Origin: Trissonchulus latispiculum | Taxonomy: Eukaryota; Nematoda; Enoplea; Enoplida; Ironidae | Reading direction: 5' to 3' | Assembly: GCA_030248195.1 (NCBI GenBank) | Contig: JASAND010030254.1 | Location: 1-64,000, forward strand | DNA: 64,000 bases | Shown here: positions 54,668 to 64,000 of the stretch, in pieces | How positions within the stretch are numbered: position 1 is the stretch's first letter | Layout: each line of letters opens with the position of its first letter | Notes under the pieces: generated by a model | Told to the model about the DNA's origin: nothing | The model's input: only the letters and a program-made list of their open reading frames with translations | Databases searched by the model: none | Program-made: the position numbers and the translations under genes

Positions 54668-56322
54668 GTAATTGCTAAACTTTACTCTTACAGTTTCACA
54701 TCTTACTGAGTGAGTGAGTGTGCACATTCAGTAGAAAAGCTAATTTGCGAGGACTCATTATAATTATCACGAAGAGTATATAGATAAAAACTATAAGAGT
54801 GCGACAAGCGTCACACTTTTAGTAATTAGGCTGGGGACATGGTCTGCACGACAACGGCTGAGCGCTGACCCCCCACAAATCGGACCAACGTTTAAGCAGT
54901 TGGCCGCTCTCCAGCTTCAGCACATGAGCCTACATAAACGTGTAATAATTTGTAGGGGTCTCTGGGGTACGAGTGTACTGGGTGAAGAGGGGTCAGTCGT
55001 TATCGTGTCGTGTCGATCATATCCCTGGCCTAATAACTAAGAGTGTGATGCTTGTCACACTCTTAGTTGTTATGTACTCTTATTATCACTAGTTGTGGCT
55101 GTGGGGAAGTTTGCGTAGTTTCGGGGAATTATCCGATAGGCAACTTACCAAATTCGGTTCCGCATTGGAACCATAGCACAAAGCAGTCGCCCTGTTTCTG
55201 TTAGCGTATTGTATATATTGTTGGCATGATTCCATATGAAATTGCTCTTTTTGCTGTGAGGCTACTAGAACTGCATAAAAAGAGAGGAATTGTAAGTTAA
55301 ATGGGTTCCTTTCCACTCTCAGATATACGTAAGAAATTTTAGTTGGCTGTTAGCAATTAGCATCACATACAGATAAATCTAAAGTTGATTGATACCAACT
55401 AAATGTCCAACACACTCATACTGTTATCAGTTCTGATGAATATAGTTTTAGCCAACTAATTTTAATGTTGTTTTGAATTTCAGGCTTTTGTGGAATGTAC
55501 ATCACCTCGCTCCATGACGGGTTACCTGATGTTTGGCTATGGCTGTATAACCACTCTATTCCATGCATCACTGGGAACGGTCCTCGTTCACATTAGCAGA
55601 CTAGCCGTAGCACTAACTGGATTACTGATAAGCCTGGGGTCCCTGGTGGTTATGTGGATGTGGCGCCCTGATGATAAGGATCCTCCAGTCTTGTTTGTGA
55701 TTGCCGCTTCCTGGGCAATGTGTGAAGCAATATGGAAAACGTTGAGCATAAGTGAGCATTTCACATTGTCGCAAAATTATAGGAGATAATTCTGTCTGTG
55801 GAAAGGCTTTAAATGTTTGAGCTTTTAAGCTTAATTTAAAAATTTATTGCATTTCTGAAGGTGGTTAATGGTTATAACCAACCAAAACATATAGTAAGAA
55901 GTTTGCATAGAATGACTAACGTTAGTATACATAGTGTGAGCTGTCTCGGAACTCATGCGCTGAGGCAAAAACTTATAAATAATTTAATGTTTCGTGTAAG
56001 GAGAACGGAATGGAATCTTGGCATTTGGATTTTTGTATTTTGGAAGATGCAGTTTTGTTTGTATAGCTAGACTGTGTAGATGCCTACTATTTTAGCTCTA
56101 ATTTATAAATTATTTCCGGAAAAATGGGAAGCTCCGTTTGCCGCATACTTGATGGCTCTTTCATTTGGACTTGGTATTGGCTTTTTCACCTGCCCGTTCA
56201 CCTGCATGGAATATAAAATTTATTTGGTTGCATTCTCGCTACTTACAGCATTGTTTCCATACGGCCTGTTGGAGTTCAAATTGCAAAACAATCAACGAAG
56301 ACAGCTGATTCCCGCACAATAA
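53717..56322 (+). CDS. UNC-93-like membrane protein (3 exons)
   Basis: Multi-pass protein of the UNC-93 family (major facilitator fold); relatives regulate potassium channels or chaperone receptors. Exons 53717-54667, 55484-55751 and 56096-56322 join in frame to 481 codons, near the family's usual 450-520. Seen: a first membrane segment with ILKNIFILGIGFSLLQTMYG; LLYFLSTISGLYGS; the family-type GLVQGPLWNAAISYMINQAA; an extracellular loop with NNT and paired cysteines (TGCGRWYCNPT); GISEAFFTCDVAK joined to AFVECTSPRSMTGYLMFG across intron 1; and a last part with KLFPEKWEAPFAAY before a short polar tail. The ATG at 53717 is the first good one; the frame is open upstream to an AG, so a 5' exon is possible. 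Intron 1 holds a short palindromic element. Confidence 0.88.
54794..55068. mobile_element. short palindromic element in intron 1 of the UNC-93-like gene
   Basis: TAAGAGTGCGACAAGCGTCA at the left and GAGTGTGATGCTTGTCACAC then TCTTAG at the right are inverted words. Each end is itself palindromic (GTGTGAYGCTTGTCACAC). Related to 51134-51920 and to the single copy near 48902. Confidence 0.6.
55484..55751 (+). CDS. UNC-93-like exon 2
   Basis: Acceptor TTTGAATTTCAG, phase 0; encodes three membrane segments; donor GTGAGC after TTGAGCATAA, phase 1. Confidence 0.88.
56096..56322 (+). CDS. UNC-93-like exon 3 (last)
   Basis: Acceptor TACTATTTTAG gives the only in-frame join, LIYKLFPEKWEAPFAAY, and the frame ends at TAA 56320-56322. 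A possible poly(A) signal, GAATAAACA, lies near 56384. Confidence 0.82.
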
Positions 56323-57073
56323 ACTAAAATATACAACTAGTTTTAAAAATTTATTTTCTCTTGGAAACGAACAATAATTTCTGAGAATAAACATTTTGCA
56401 AGGCTGAAGTAGCAGTTGGAACGGAATTGGACAGGATTAGGTAGACAAATTAGTGCTGGGACCGGTTCCGATTTTTGAAACCGGTTCCGGTTCCGGTTCT
56501 TGGCTACCGGTTCCGGTACCGGTTCCGGTTCTGGTTCCGGTTCTAGCTACCGGATCCGGTTCTAATTGATAGTTTTTTAAAACGCTAAAATCACTCAATT
56601 TTTTATATTTTTTGAAAGTAGCTATAAAACATGACTTATAATTGACTGCACAAAACTATAAAGGTATTTTAAAACCGCTTTTGACTACTTTTTACTATTT
56701 ACAAATATTTGCTATTAAAAAGATGTTGTCTGTCAACACATTTGAGCAAAATGTTGGGTATATTTCATCTCAAACCAGACAAAAATTTTGCTGTTGCCTT
56801 TCAGAAAGCGAACGTCGCAACTTTAGAAAACATACCTTACTGTCAGTCAAAATATACAAAACTTTCCTCGATCAATTACAAACCGGCCAATAAAATTTGC
56901 TAATCGATTTAACAGTATAGGGTTGACTACTACAAACCTTAATCATTGAAATGCAGCTATCTGGGGGCCGATGGTTTTTCTGTGATCAAAAAATACAGCA
57001 GAAGAAACTTGGAGCAAATCGTTGAACGAGAATTATACTTTTCGAGCACTTCTGCAGAACACAGATACAAGTA
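56323..57073. other. non-coding DNA with CCGGTTCCGGTT repeats
   Basis: 56462-56560 is a degenerate array of ACCGGTTCCGGTTCY. The rest is AT-rich and unassigned. Confidence 0.6.
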
Positions 57074-57225
57074 TACTTTGTAGCACGATTTTTAGTGCAT
57101 TCACAGATATGTACGTTCATCGTGCGGGAAGCTCCGAGTGTGCGACACGAGTGTCGCGCACGAGGGCTTTCCGCCCGATGAATTCACAAAACTGTGAATG
57201 CAAAATCGTGCTTCGAAGTACTTGT
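57074..57225. repeat. 150-bp hairpin element
   Basis: TAGCACGATTTTTAGTGCATT with TCACAG at the left pairs with CTGTGAATGCAAAATCGTGC at the right, and the centre carries GTGCGACACGAGTGTCGCGCAC, itself a hairpin. A smaller relative, TAGCACGCTACAAATAATTTG, is at 57433-57475. Confidence 0.65.
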
Positions 57226-57909
57226 ATAACGAATAAGACACAAAACCTTTGTCACCACGGTTAAAACCTTTAAAATAAATAAAATGTTAATTTTAATGAG
57301 ATAAGTACCCCGACTATATTTACCTAGTTTTCGTTCCAAAAATATGTACATCGTGTTTAAAAGCCATTAAAATGCAAAAATATAATTTTTATCGAGATAA
57401 GATCACGTACTGAAATACGTAATCTCCGTGCTACAAATTATTTGTAGCACGCTACAAATAATTTGTAGCACGATGCACGCCAGAGCGTGCTCTTATCTAT
57501 ATGTAGGAACTAATCTTCAGTTGAAAAAATAGTATGAGTTGTAGAACTAACTTTATACATTATGCATTCGAAACCAAAAAATTGTATGTGCAATAAATGA
57601 AATCAGTCTGTTAAATTTTTATTTTACATAAGTTTTGTTTTAATATTATTAGCAGACATAAACATAACTGTAGCAAAAGCGTTATTTTCTATCAAAGTGT
57701 AATCCTGTAACAATTGACATAAAATACGAAAATATGACAATGAAATGTGAAAAGTTTTTAGTAAGCCGCCAAAATCATTTTGTTCGGTAGCGCTAGCCAA
57801 TTAATATTAAAGAAAAATTGTATCTCAGGGTCCAGGGCTACTATTGCTCAGCTTAACCCGTAATCTGGAGTTACTAACTGGTATTTATAGTTTGCTGGTA
57901 TACTTCAGT
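57226..57909. other. unassigned AT-rich DNA
   Basis: Holds ACAAATTATTTGTAGCACG in two tandem copies (57433-57475); otherwise nothing seen. Confidence 0.5.
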
Positions 57910-58923
57910 TTAAGGTGCTGGTATCGCTTTGTGTAAATTTGACCCTATAGGCTTTAATTCTTTATGAAAGTGGATGAAACTTTTCAAATATACTATTTCG
58001 GTGCTCTTTAACATTCTGGGACCAGTCCCGCATTTTTAGGTGCAAAGATAAGAAATTTTTGGTTTTTGCCATTATTCTCTCAGCCCATAGTCGAGACACC
58101 AGATTGGTTGGTATGGCTGGAAAGAGGGTGCAAAAATGACCATTTTTGCTTTTACAACTTTTGAGCTATCTCTAGTGGTTAAGTCAGTATAAGCAAAAAA
58201 CGATTTTTGGGGCCCAAAAATGGCCGTTTTCGAGAAAATCAGTTTTTTCAAAATTACTGCCAAATCGTACGGACAATTTTGGTTTATTTATACTCGATCG
58301 ATACACAGTCTCAATGCACATTTTATCAATACCTATCAGCCGGAGTTTGTTGCTCTAAGCTAGAGATTTAGCCGAAAAACCATTTTGGCAAAACTGCGAT
58401 TATTTTGTTTTGAACATCGATTTCTCAAAAACTACCCAATGGATTCGCGTGATTTTTGGCAAAATGAGAATTCGCACTATTGCGGAGGGACATTTTTCCT
58501 GGTTTGAGCTAAAACATCTCCAGTTGCGAGAAAACTCAATGCAAAGTTGCGAAATTTCGTGTCACTGCAGATTTAATGGATTTTCTTGACCGTTATGACC
58601 TGCTAAGCCAAATCCAAAAAAATGTCCCTCGGCCCACATGTCCTTTATAGGACAGCATAAGAAAAAATTTTGGCTGATTCCACAGTTTTGAGAAATCGAT
58701 GTTCAAAAATTTTTGGTCTATACTCAACCTGTCAGATGTCAGTATGTCAGAAAATTTTCGCTATTTTTTGCGGATTTTACTAGTTTCGTACTCTCATGAG
58801 AATCTACAGATCATAAGCTTTAAAATGATGTATAAAGCTCTTTGCAACTCCCAAAATTGCGAAAGTTATAGCGTTTCAAAAAACACCACAAAAGCACTGC
58901 ACAAAAGGATACCACCACCTTAA
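57910..58923. mobile_element. TTAA-flanked inverted-repeat element (family GGTGGTGGTA)
   Basis: TTAAGGTGCTGGTATCGC at the left, AGGATACCACCACCTTAA at the right, TTAA at both borders (57910-57913, 58920-58923). Same family as 27959-28956 but opposite orientation, about the same length (1.0 kb). Confidence 0.85.
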
Positions 58924-60309
58924 GGGGGGGGGGGCTACGAATAACACTAAAAGTTCAATGTTGGAAAAGCTAGCTAGTCTTTTGCCACATAATAGTATTA
59001 GGTTTAGTGTAAAATAGTTTAAAGTTTGAAAGAATTCCATGCAGCGTAGCGTGCTGTGGAGCCATCACAATTTGGTGCTGTCGGTCCAAAGCTCGACATG
59101 ACATATACACAAACTTCGCCTCGCCCTGATCGCTATGCGCAAGGTTCGGTACCCAAATATTCCAGAAATAGTTCTAACATATAGTGCTTTGATATCGTGT
59201 AAAATAATCCTTAGATCAATGTATACTTTTCTGTAAGATACAATCAAAGTGCGAAAAATTGGGTGTTGTAGGTCTATACGGGTGGAGGTTAACTAACGTC
59301 TAATGAGCTGTGGTTTACCAAATGAACCCAACTTTGCTCCAATTAATTCTCCAAGTATCTGTCTTAACTTGTGTGAAAATGACCTGATTTTGTTAATCCC
59401 TGCGTTCGCAGTGGTAGATTACATTATCGATGTTGTCGCTGTTATTTGGTGAAATTTCGAAGATGTGAGTCAATTACTCCAAAGTACTGTGGCAGAATCG
59501 GCTGAAACTTTGCGCATTACAGGCCAGTGAGCGTACCAAGATGTGCAGAAAGCTAGGTCATTAAACCTCGCTCCAAAGCTTAGAAATGCTAGATTGATTT
59601 CCCGAAGTATGGATGGCGATCGCTCCAAAAAGCTTTAAGACAGTTGTGAGCGCATACTGCACGAAGGAAGCGTTATATCGAAAAACGGATTTCTTATTCG
59701 GATTCAGCAGGTCAAATAACCCCTATAAGCGGCAAAATCGGAGACAAAAAGTTTTTGACCCCATTTTTACTGCGCTTAGCTAGCTTTTCAGGCCTAAAAA
59801 TAAGGGTTATTTCTTAACGAAAACTTTGCTAGCACACTAACCAGAAAACCAAAACCCTCGAAACTTACCCACAGTTTGCCCCAATTAGAGCCTAATAATT
59901 GGTAAAAAGCTGGGGTAGGCTAGGGGCTGCCAATTTTATTAGATCGAAAACGGCGCACGGTCACCTCTCAACTTTTTGCCAAATTTCAAACTTTGACCTG
60001 TTATTGCTGAAGAAGGAAGCAACGCTCAAAAGCCGGAATACTTTTAATATTTAGTACTTGTAACATTTAACATTTGTGGCAAAAAGTGGCAAGATCAGTC
60101 AAGCCGATAATTCACCAGGGCTGAAAAAATATTTTTGAAAAAACCCATTTTTCGAACTAAAATTTGTACTTTGGCGTCCTGCCAAAAACGGTGTATATGA
60201 GATATATTGCTGCCCACCCTAAACTTTTTTACTTTGATATGTTGGCTAACAATATGCGAACAAGTAGCTCTCTCCGACGATGTCGTGCCAACCCGTCCGT
60301 AGCCCCCCC
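58924..60309. other. unassigned non-coding DNA
   Basis: No gene or repeat recognised. Confidence 0.45.
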
Positions 60310-61535
60310 CTAAGGGGGGGGGGGGTCACTTTGGTCAAAAATCGATAGTCACGGATTTCGCTCATTTTCACACATAATATGCCCCCATATGTTCTCAAAA
60401 ATAACTTAGAATATTAGCGTTCGAAATCAAACTGTGACAGAGTTATTCAAGTTCAAAGCCGGAAAACTTGAAAATTCCGGTGATGAACCCTGCAAGGTCA
60501 GGTGGAGACCAAGCGCGACTGAAAACAGGGTTAACCGATACGCCAAATGAAAGCCCTTACTAAGGTAATATTTAAGTGCAGACGTGGGTCAAGGCCAGCT
60601 ATCCAGGCGTTCATAATGCATGCTTGAGTGATGCACTGACCTAACCTTGCAGGACTGCCCAGTATAACTTTAACTCGTGTTATCTTGCACAGACAACATT
60701 TTAGACCCATGGTTCTATGAGAAAAGTTGCTCCTCGTTCCATTAGCTATCGATTGATACCCATTTTGTCTATATTTGGAAAAATTTTAAAATTGACATTT
60801 TTCACCTTTAAAGATCAAAGGTGCCGCCACAGCAGCATGTTCAATATTGACGCATTTGTTTTGGCCACATTATGTGACAGACATAGATATATTAATTAAT
60901 CTGCCAAGTTTGGTGATTTTTTACCACATAATGAGTGAGGAATTATCAAAAGAATGTGAAAATTATGAAAAATGGCCATTTTTAGCAAAATTTGCTGTTT
61001 TTGTGGCAAGTTTTTTGAACTTACTGTAGATGATAGAAACATGCGAGTGCTTTCATAAGACGTGTTTTTATGCATAGAGTGCAGCTATCTATTGGCCGTT
61101 TCTGTAGCTTTTGCCAATCGTTCAGGACAAGCAAAAGAGTACCGTAGGTCCTGTTTTTCATGGTCCAAAAATGGCCGATTTTCCAAAATTCTGACTTTAA
61201 AAATTCGCCAAAAATGCAATACTGAACAGAATCGCTTCAGAGGAGATAGCTGCACTCTACAATATGTCCTTAATGGTTCTGAAGAGGTTTCAGAGTTCTG
61301 ACTCTTATACAGCGAAAAATTTTTCTGCCACAAACTTTTAAACCTAACTTTTTCATTTTCCTATGTTTAACACACGTCGAGGTCACCTTTGAGGGCCTGT
61401 ACAGAACGACAGAAGCAATATTTCGCAAAACGCTCTTGTCTTGTTTCGCGGACCCATGGGGACTACAAAATATGTGAAAATGAGCAAAATCGGAGATGGT
61501 CGAAAAATCGGCAAAAAAGTGACCCACCCCCTTAA
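60310..61535. mobile_element. TTAA-type inverted-repeat element (family TTAAGGGGGGG)
   Basis: Left border CTAAGGGGGGGGGGGG, right border CCACCCCCTTAA (61532-61535). Left inside GATTTCGCTCATTTTCACAC; right inside ACAAAATATGTGAAAATGAG and GGAGATGGTCGAAAAATCGG, which match the left end of 45836-47067 inverted. 1.23 kb, like the other copy. Confidence 0.8.
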
Positions 61536-62449
61536 GAAGCCATTTTTATATCAAAATGTAGCTTGACATTTTCTCTTTTTAATGCATGCCACGAAACTAA
61601 TGTTGCTTTTCTAAAATATTTTTAACACATTTTAGAAGAAGTATAATTTTCCAGAATTTTTGCAGACTCGAGTAAATTTTTTCGCGAGACATCGGTTATA
61701 TCATTCGATTCCTCCATCAAATAGCTGGGGACGATTTTTTATTTATTGTGAAATCGCTCTTCGTTGTAGAGAAATAAGCTGAAATGTGTGCGTAACCTGT
61801 ATTTTGCCTACTTTTTCCAAATTTGTCAAGCGATTACTTTAGCTAGAAAGCAGCAATCGGGGCAACTAAAAAATCGTCCCTGGGTATATTTGTGCAGAAC
61901 ACAGTAGCAGCCCTCCAGATTGCATGGTGAATGCTCCATAATCATTGGAAAAAATTGGTCGTGTTTTGGCAAAAACTACATTTTTATGATAGCAGCCTAC
62001 AGGATAGCAGTTGGAAGACGATCATGCGTCGGATAATTTGTCCCTGTGAGACCTTCAGATCGACGCTCTTAGTTTGATTTTACGGCTTGCGTAGTTCAAG
62101 AAATGTTGAATTTGTTTGATTTCTGCAAAAATGACAAGTTTTCGACGCCAAAACAAGAAAAAAACGGCTATATCTCACGGTAGAGAAAAGCTAGAAACTT
62201 GCTTTAAAAAGCAAAAATGTGAAGCTCAACGAGAGCTTTCAAATGAATATAGTCCTAAGTGTATAGCTGCAGCCAAACTTTCAGAAATTTGGAAAAACCG
62301 CCCTGATCTGAAATCTCGAATTTCTGAGCCGGGATTGCGCGGAGGGTGTTAGAACGCTAAAAGAACTTATTTCGGAAAGTTTCATCAAATTTCATCTTGA
62401 TTTACGCCGCCAACCAACAATATGTGCCCAAAAGGAATCACCACCTTAA
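61536..62449. mobile_element. TTAA element fragment adjoining the previous one
   Basis: Right border AATCACCACCTTAA (TTAA 62446-62449). The block AGCAATCGGGGCAACTAAAA at about 61853 and later words match 43139-43726. No intact left border is seen: it either shares the TTAA at 61532 or lost its left end. Confidence 0.6.
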
Positions 62450-62579
62450 GAGAACATGTTCACTTAAAAGAACATGTTCTCTTTGTTCCCTTAAGCGCGA
62501 GAATACGGTACCATTGTTCAGCATGTGTTTATATGCGTTTGAACTAAAACGCATCTGATTGGCTAATCGCCCACCTTAT

Positions 62580-62806
62580 GTCAAATTTACGTGTATAAGT
62601 GGCCCCCCCGAGATCTCGGAGGGGGGGTTCCGCTTAGCGTTGTTAAGCGTGTGTTTATATGCAGTCGAACTGAAAAGCCTCAGCTACCGTAATCCTCATC
62701 AGTGCTTTTCAGTTCGACTGCATATAAACACACGCTGAACAACGCTAAGTGGGAGGGACCCCACCCCGAGATCTCAGGGGGGTCCGCTTATACACGTAAA
62801 TTTGAC
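62580..62806. repeat. 227-bp palindrome
   Basis: GTCAAATTTACGTGTATAAG opens it and its exact complement closes it. Arms of about 95 bases include CGAGATCTCGG, GCGTTGTTAAGCGTGTGT and TATATGCAGTCGAACTGAAA, with about 25 bases of loop around CAGCTACCGTAATCC. A few differences between arms (T/A at one C run). Confidence 0.9.
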
Positions 62807-63054
62807 GGCTCGCAGGCCATTTCCATCAGGAAAGGCCAAGCTTCTCACTCTTGGTATTATAAACTCTTGGTTCGACTATAGTCTCCCTCCAGTAATCCCA
62901 TCATCCTACATGGGATGGGATCTGTTACCAGTCCATTGGATCCCATTCAAGAATGCCTCTTTTTGGCTAACAAAAGTCCTGGGTTGCCCTCACCCCCCCC
63001 CCAATAACCCGCACTGGTATGGTCATGTCTAAACTTAACAATTATATATCTAAC
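62807..63054. other. intron side of the glutathione peroxidase gene
   Basis: Nothing further recognised. The next exon downstream of 63055 is not found in the window; TTGGTATTATAAACTCTTGG at 62850 resembles the end word of 51134-51920. Confidence 0.4.
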
Positions 63055-63299
63055 CTTCATCTGTTTATACATCGGATGAGCCTCTTCGCCGTTAACTTTG
63101 AGTTTTCCAAAGATGTCGACGTTGGGTTCCGGTTCCCAATCGTTGCCGGGTCGAACGTATTTCAGGCCGTTCAGAATTTCATGATTCTTTCCGGGTTCCT
63201 GGAGTTCAAACTGATTACAGGGGAAAGCGAGAATGCGAAAACCTTGATCACGATAGCGCTGCACTAGAGGATTGAAGTCCAAGTACTGTTCGGTGTACC
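63055..63299 (-). CDS. glutathione peroxidase, internal exon
   Basis: Enzymes of this family reduce hydrogen peroxide and lipid peroxides with glutathione or thioredoxin. Acceptor CTTTATTTCAG, donor AAG-GTTAGA. Encodes [20 protein letters not shown], then the family signature [15 protein letters not shown] (with the conserved Gln), LKYVRPG, and a loop with [14 protein letters not shown]. The length of the VNGEEAHP loop fits the longer animal type (GPX1/2/3-like) more than GPX4. The gene runs right to left off the window. Confidence 0.92.
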
Positions 63300-63356
63300 C
63301 TGAAATAAAGAAATGAAGGAGTAAAAGAGTTATAATTAGAAAGAGACAGAAGGTAA

Positions 63357-63843
63357 TAGGGTTGTTCCGGTTAAAAATTGACCGGCCGGATTCGGGGCCG
63401 GGCCTAAATTATCAGCCGGCCCGCTATTAGGCCCGGAGCCCAATCAAGGGGAGTCAGCTGGCAACTACCAGGCCCGGCCCAAAGCCCAGCCCACTCCTTG
63501 GCTCGGCTTTAAATCCCCGGGCTCGGTGATAGGCCCGGACTCCGAATCCCGGTCCCGCTACTCGGTCCGTCTCAAATCCCGGGCTGCTGCAAGCCTCAGA
63601 CTAGTAAACTGAGCCCGACAGGCCCGATGAATCCGGTAGGCCCGGTGGGCACAGAAGCCTGGTAGGCCCGATGGGCCCGGCCTCTAAAACCGGGCCCGGT
63701 AGCGGGCCGGGCTTTCAGCCAGAGCCGGGCCGGGACCGGGTCGGGCCCAACTCAAAATTTTCTGGGCCTGGGCCTAAATCGGGCCAGCCGGCCCGTGTCC
63801 AGCCCAGGTCCCGGAGCCCGCTACACGGCCCGGGGCAACCCTA
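63357..63843. mobile_element. hAT-like GC-rich element in a glutathione peroxidase intron, 8-bp TSD
   Basis: GAAGGTAA flanks both sides (63349-63356, 63844-63851). Ends TAGGGTTG and CAACCCTA are inverted. The inside is a degenerate array of GGCCCGG and CCGGGCC words over 450 bases, far more GC-rich than its surroundings. The CCGGTTCC array at 56462 is of a similar kind. Confidence 0.87.
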
Positions 63844-63969
63844 GAAGGTAATACATAAAATTATAGAAGAAAATAGCTTGAAGGAAGACTTCTTTAGTAA
63901 TCTCCTCCTTAGTCCGTCAATTTATGTATGTGACAATTTCTGTTTGACTGTGGAAAATGTTTTACTTAC

Positions 63970-64000
63970 GTACTCAACTGGTAGAAACATTAAAATGTGC
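63970..64000 (-). CDS. glutathione peroxidase, upstream exon end with in-frame TGA
   Basis: Minus-strand codons AHFNVSTS, TGA at 63976-63974, GTA, C, then GTAAGT donor. The phase (1) fits the acceptor at 63299. Animal peroxidases have NVAS followed by selenocysteine just before GQY or TQY, so this TGA falls at the catalytic position. The exon is cut by the window edge; the SECIS element would be in the 3' UTR, out of view. Confidence 0.6.

Noticed and set aside
54668..54709. End of the UNC-93-like protein at the 54709 stop
   Set aside because: A donor at 54668 and the next exon restore family similarity, so the stop is intronic.
56642..57264. Short plus-strand frames after the UNC-93-like gene
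   Set aside because: AT-rich, overlapping or within a hairpin element; no family features.
1..64000. tRNA or rRNA genes
   Set aside because: No cloverleaf or rRNA segment was recognised on reading both strands; a tRNAscan run would be decisive.

Overview
The window is nuclear DNA of an invertebrate metazoan with a repeat-dense genome. The signs are spliced genes with GT-AG introns, I-type LINEs with an RNase H domain, Penelope-like elements, an envelope-bearing Ty3/gypsy-like element, and many short inverted-repeat transposons. I see nothing that fixes the phylum. There are no rRNA or tRNA genes that I can support. || Layout. (1) 1-12.3 kb: one Ty3/gypsy-like element on the minus strand (putative LTR, PBS, gag, zinc knuckle, envelope-like glycoprotein, protease, start of pol), broken by four later insertions: an I-type LINE at 1-1811, a 599-bp hAT-like element at 3010-3608, a second LINE with an inverted 5' end at 5831-9089, and a 1.13-kb inverted-repeat element at 11104-12234. 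Two of these carry target duplications whose removal leaves gag, env and protease in one reading frame in the order gag-env-pro-pol, which is unusual. (2) 12.3-23.7 kb: Penelope-like reverse transcriptase fragments, a CR1/Jockey-type LINE inside one of them, 145-bp and 149-bp tandem arrays, and three copies of a long module ending in a near-perfect palindrome. (3) 24.0-36.1 kb, minus strand: at least 15 exons of a TopBP1-like gene (BRCT domains 0-5), with transposons in its introns. The C-terminal exons are not in view and would lie beyond the repeat block. (4) 36.4-40.8 kb: a cluster of repeats full of G and C runs, with copies in both orientations. (5) 41-53.5 kb: non-coding DNA with TTAA-flanked inverted-repeat elements, a LINE 3' fragment and a 1.67-kb element whose ends carry an iterated 20-odd-base motif. 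(6) 53.7-56.3 kb, plus strand: a three-exon UNC-93-like membrane protein gene. (7) 56.3-62.8 kb: more TTAA elements and a 227-bp palindrome. (8) 63.05-64 kb, minus strand: two exons of a glutathione peroxidase, the outer one carrying an in-frame TGA at the selenocysteine position and cut by the window edge. || The host genes do not form a functional unit: TopBP1 acts in DNA replication and checkpoint signalling, UNC-93-like proteins are membrane proteins, and glutathione peroxidase removes peroxides. Most of the window records successive insertions, many of which can be ordered from nesting and target duplications.
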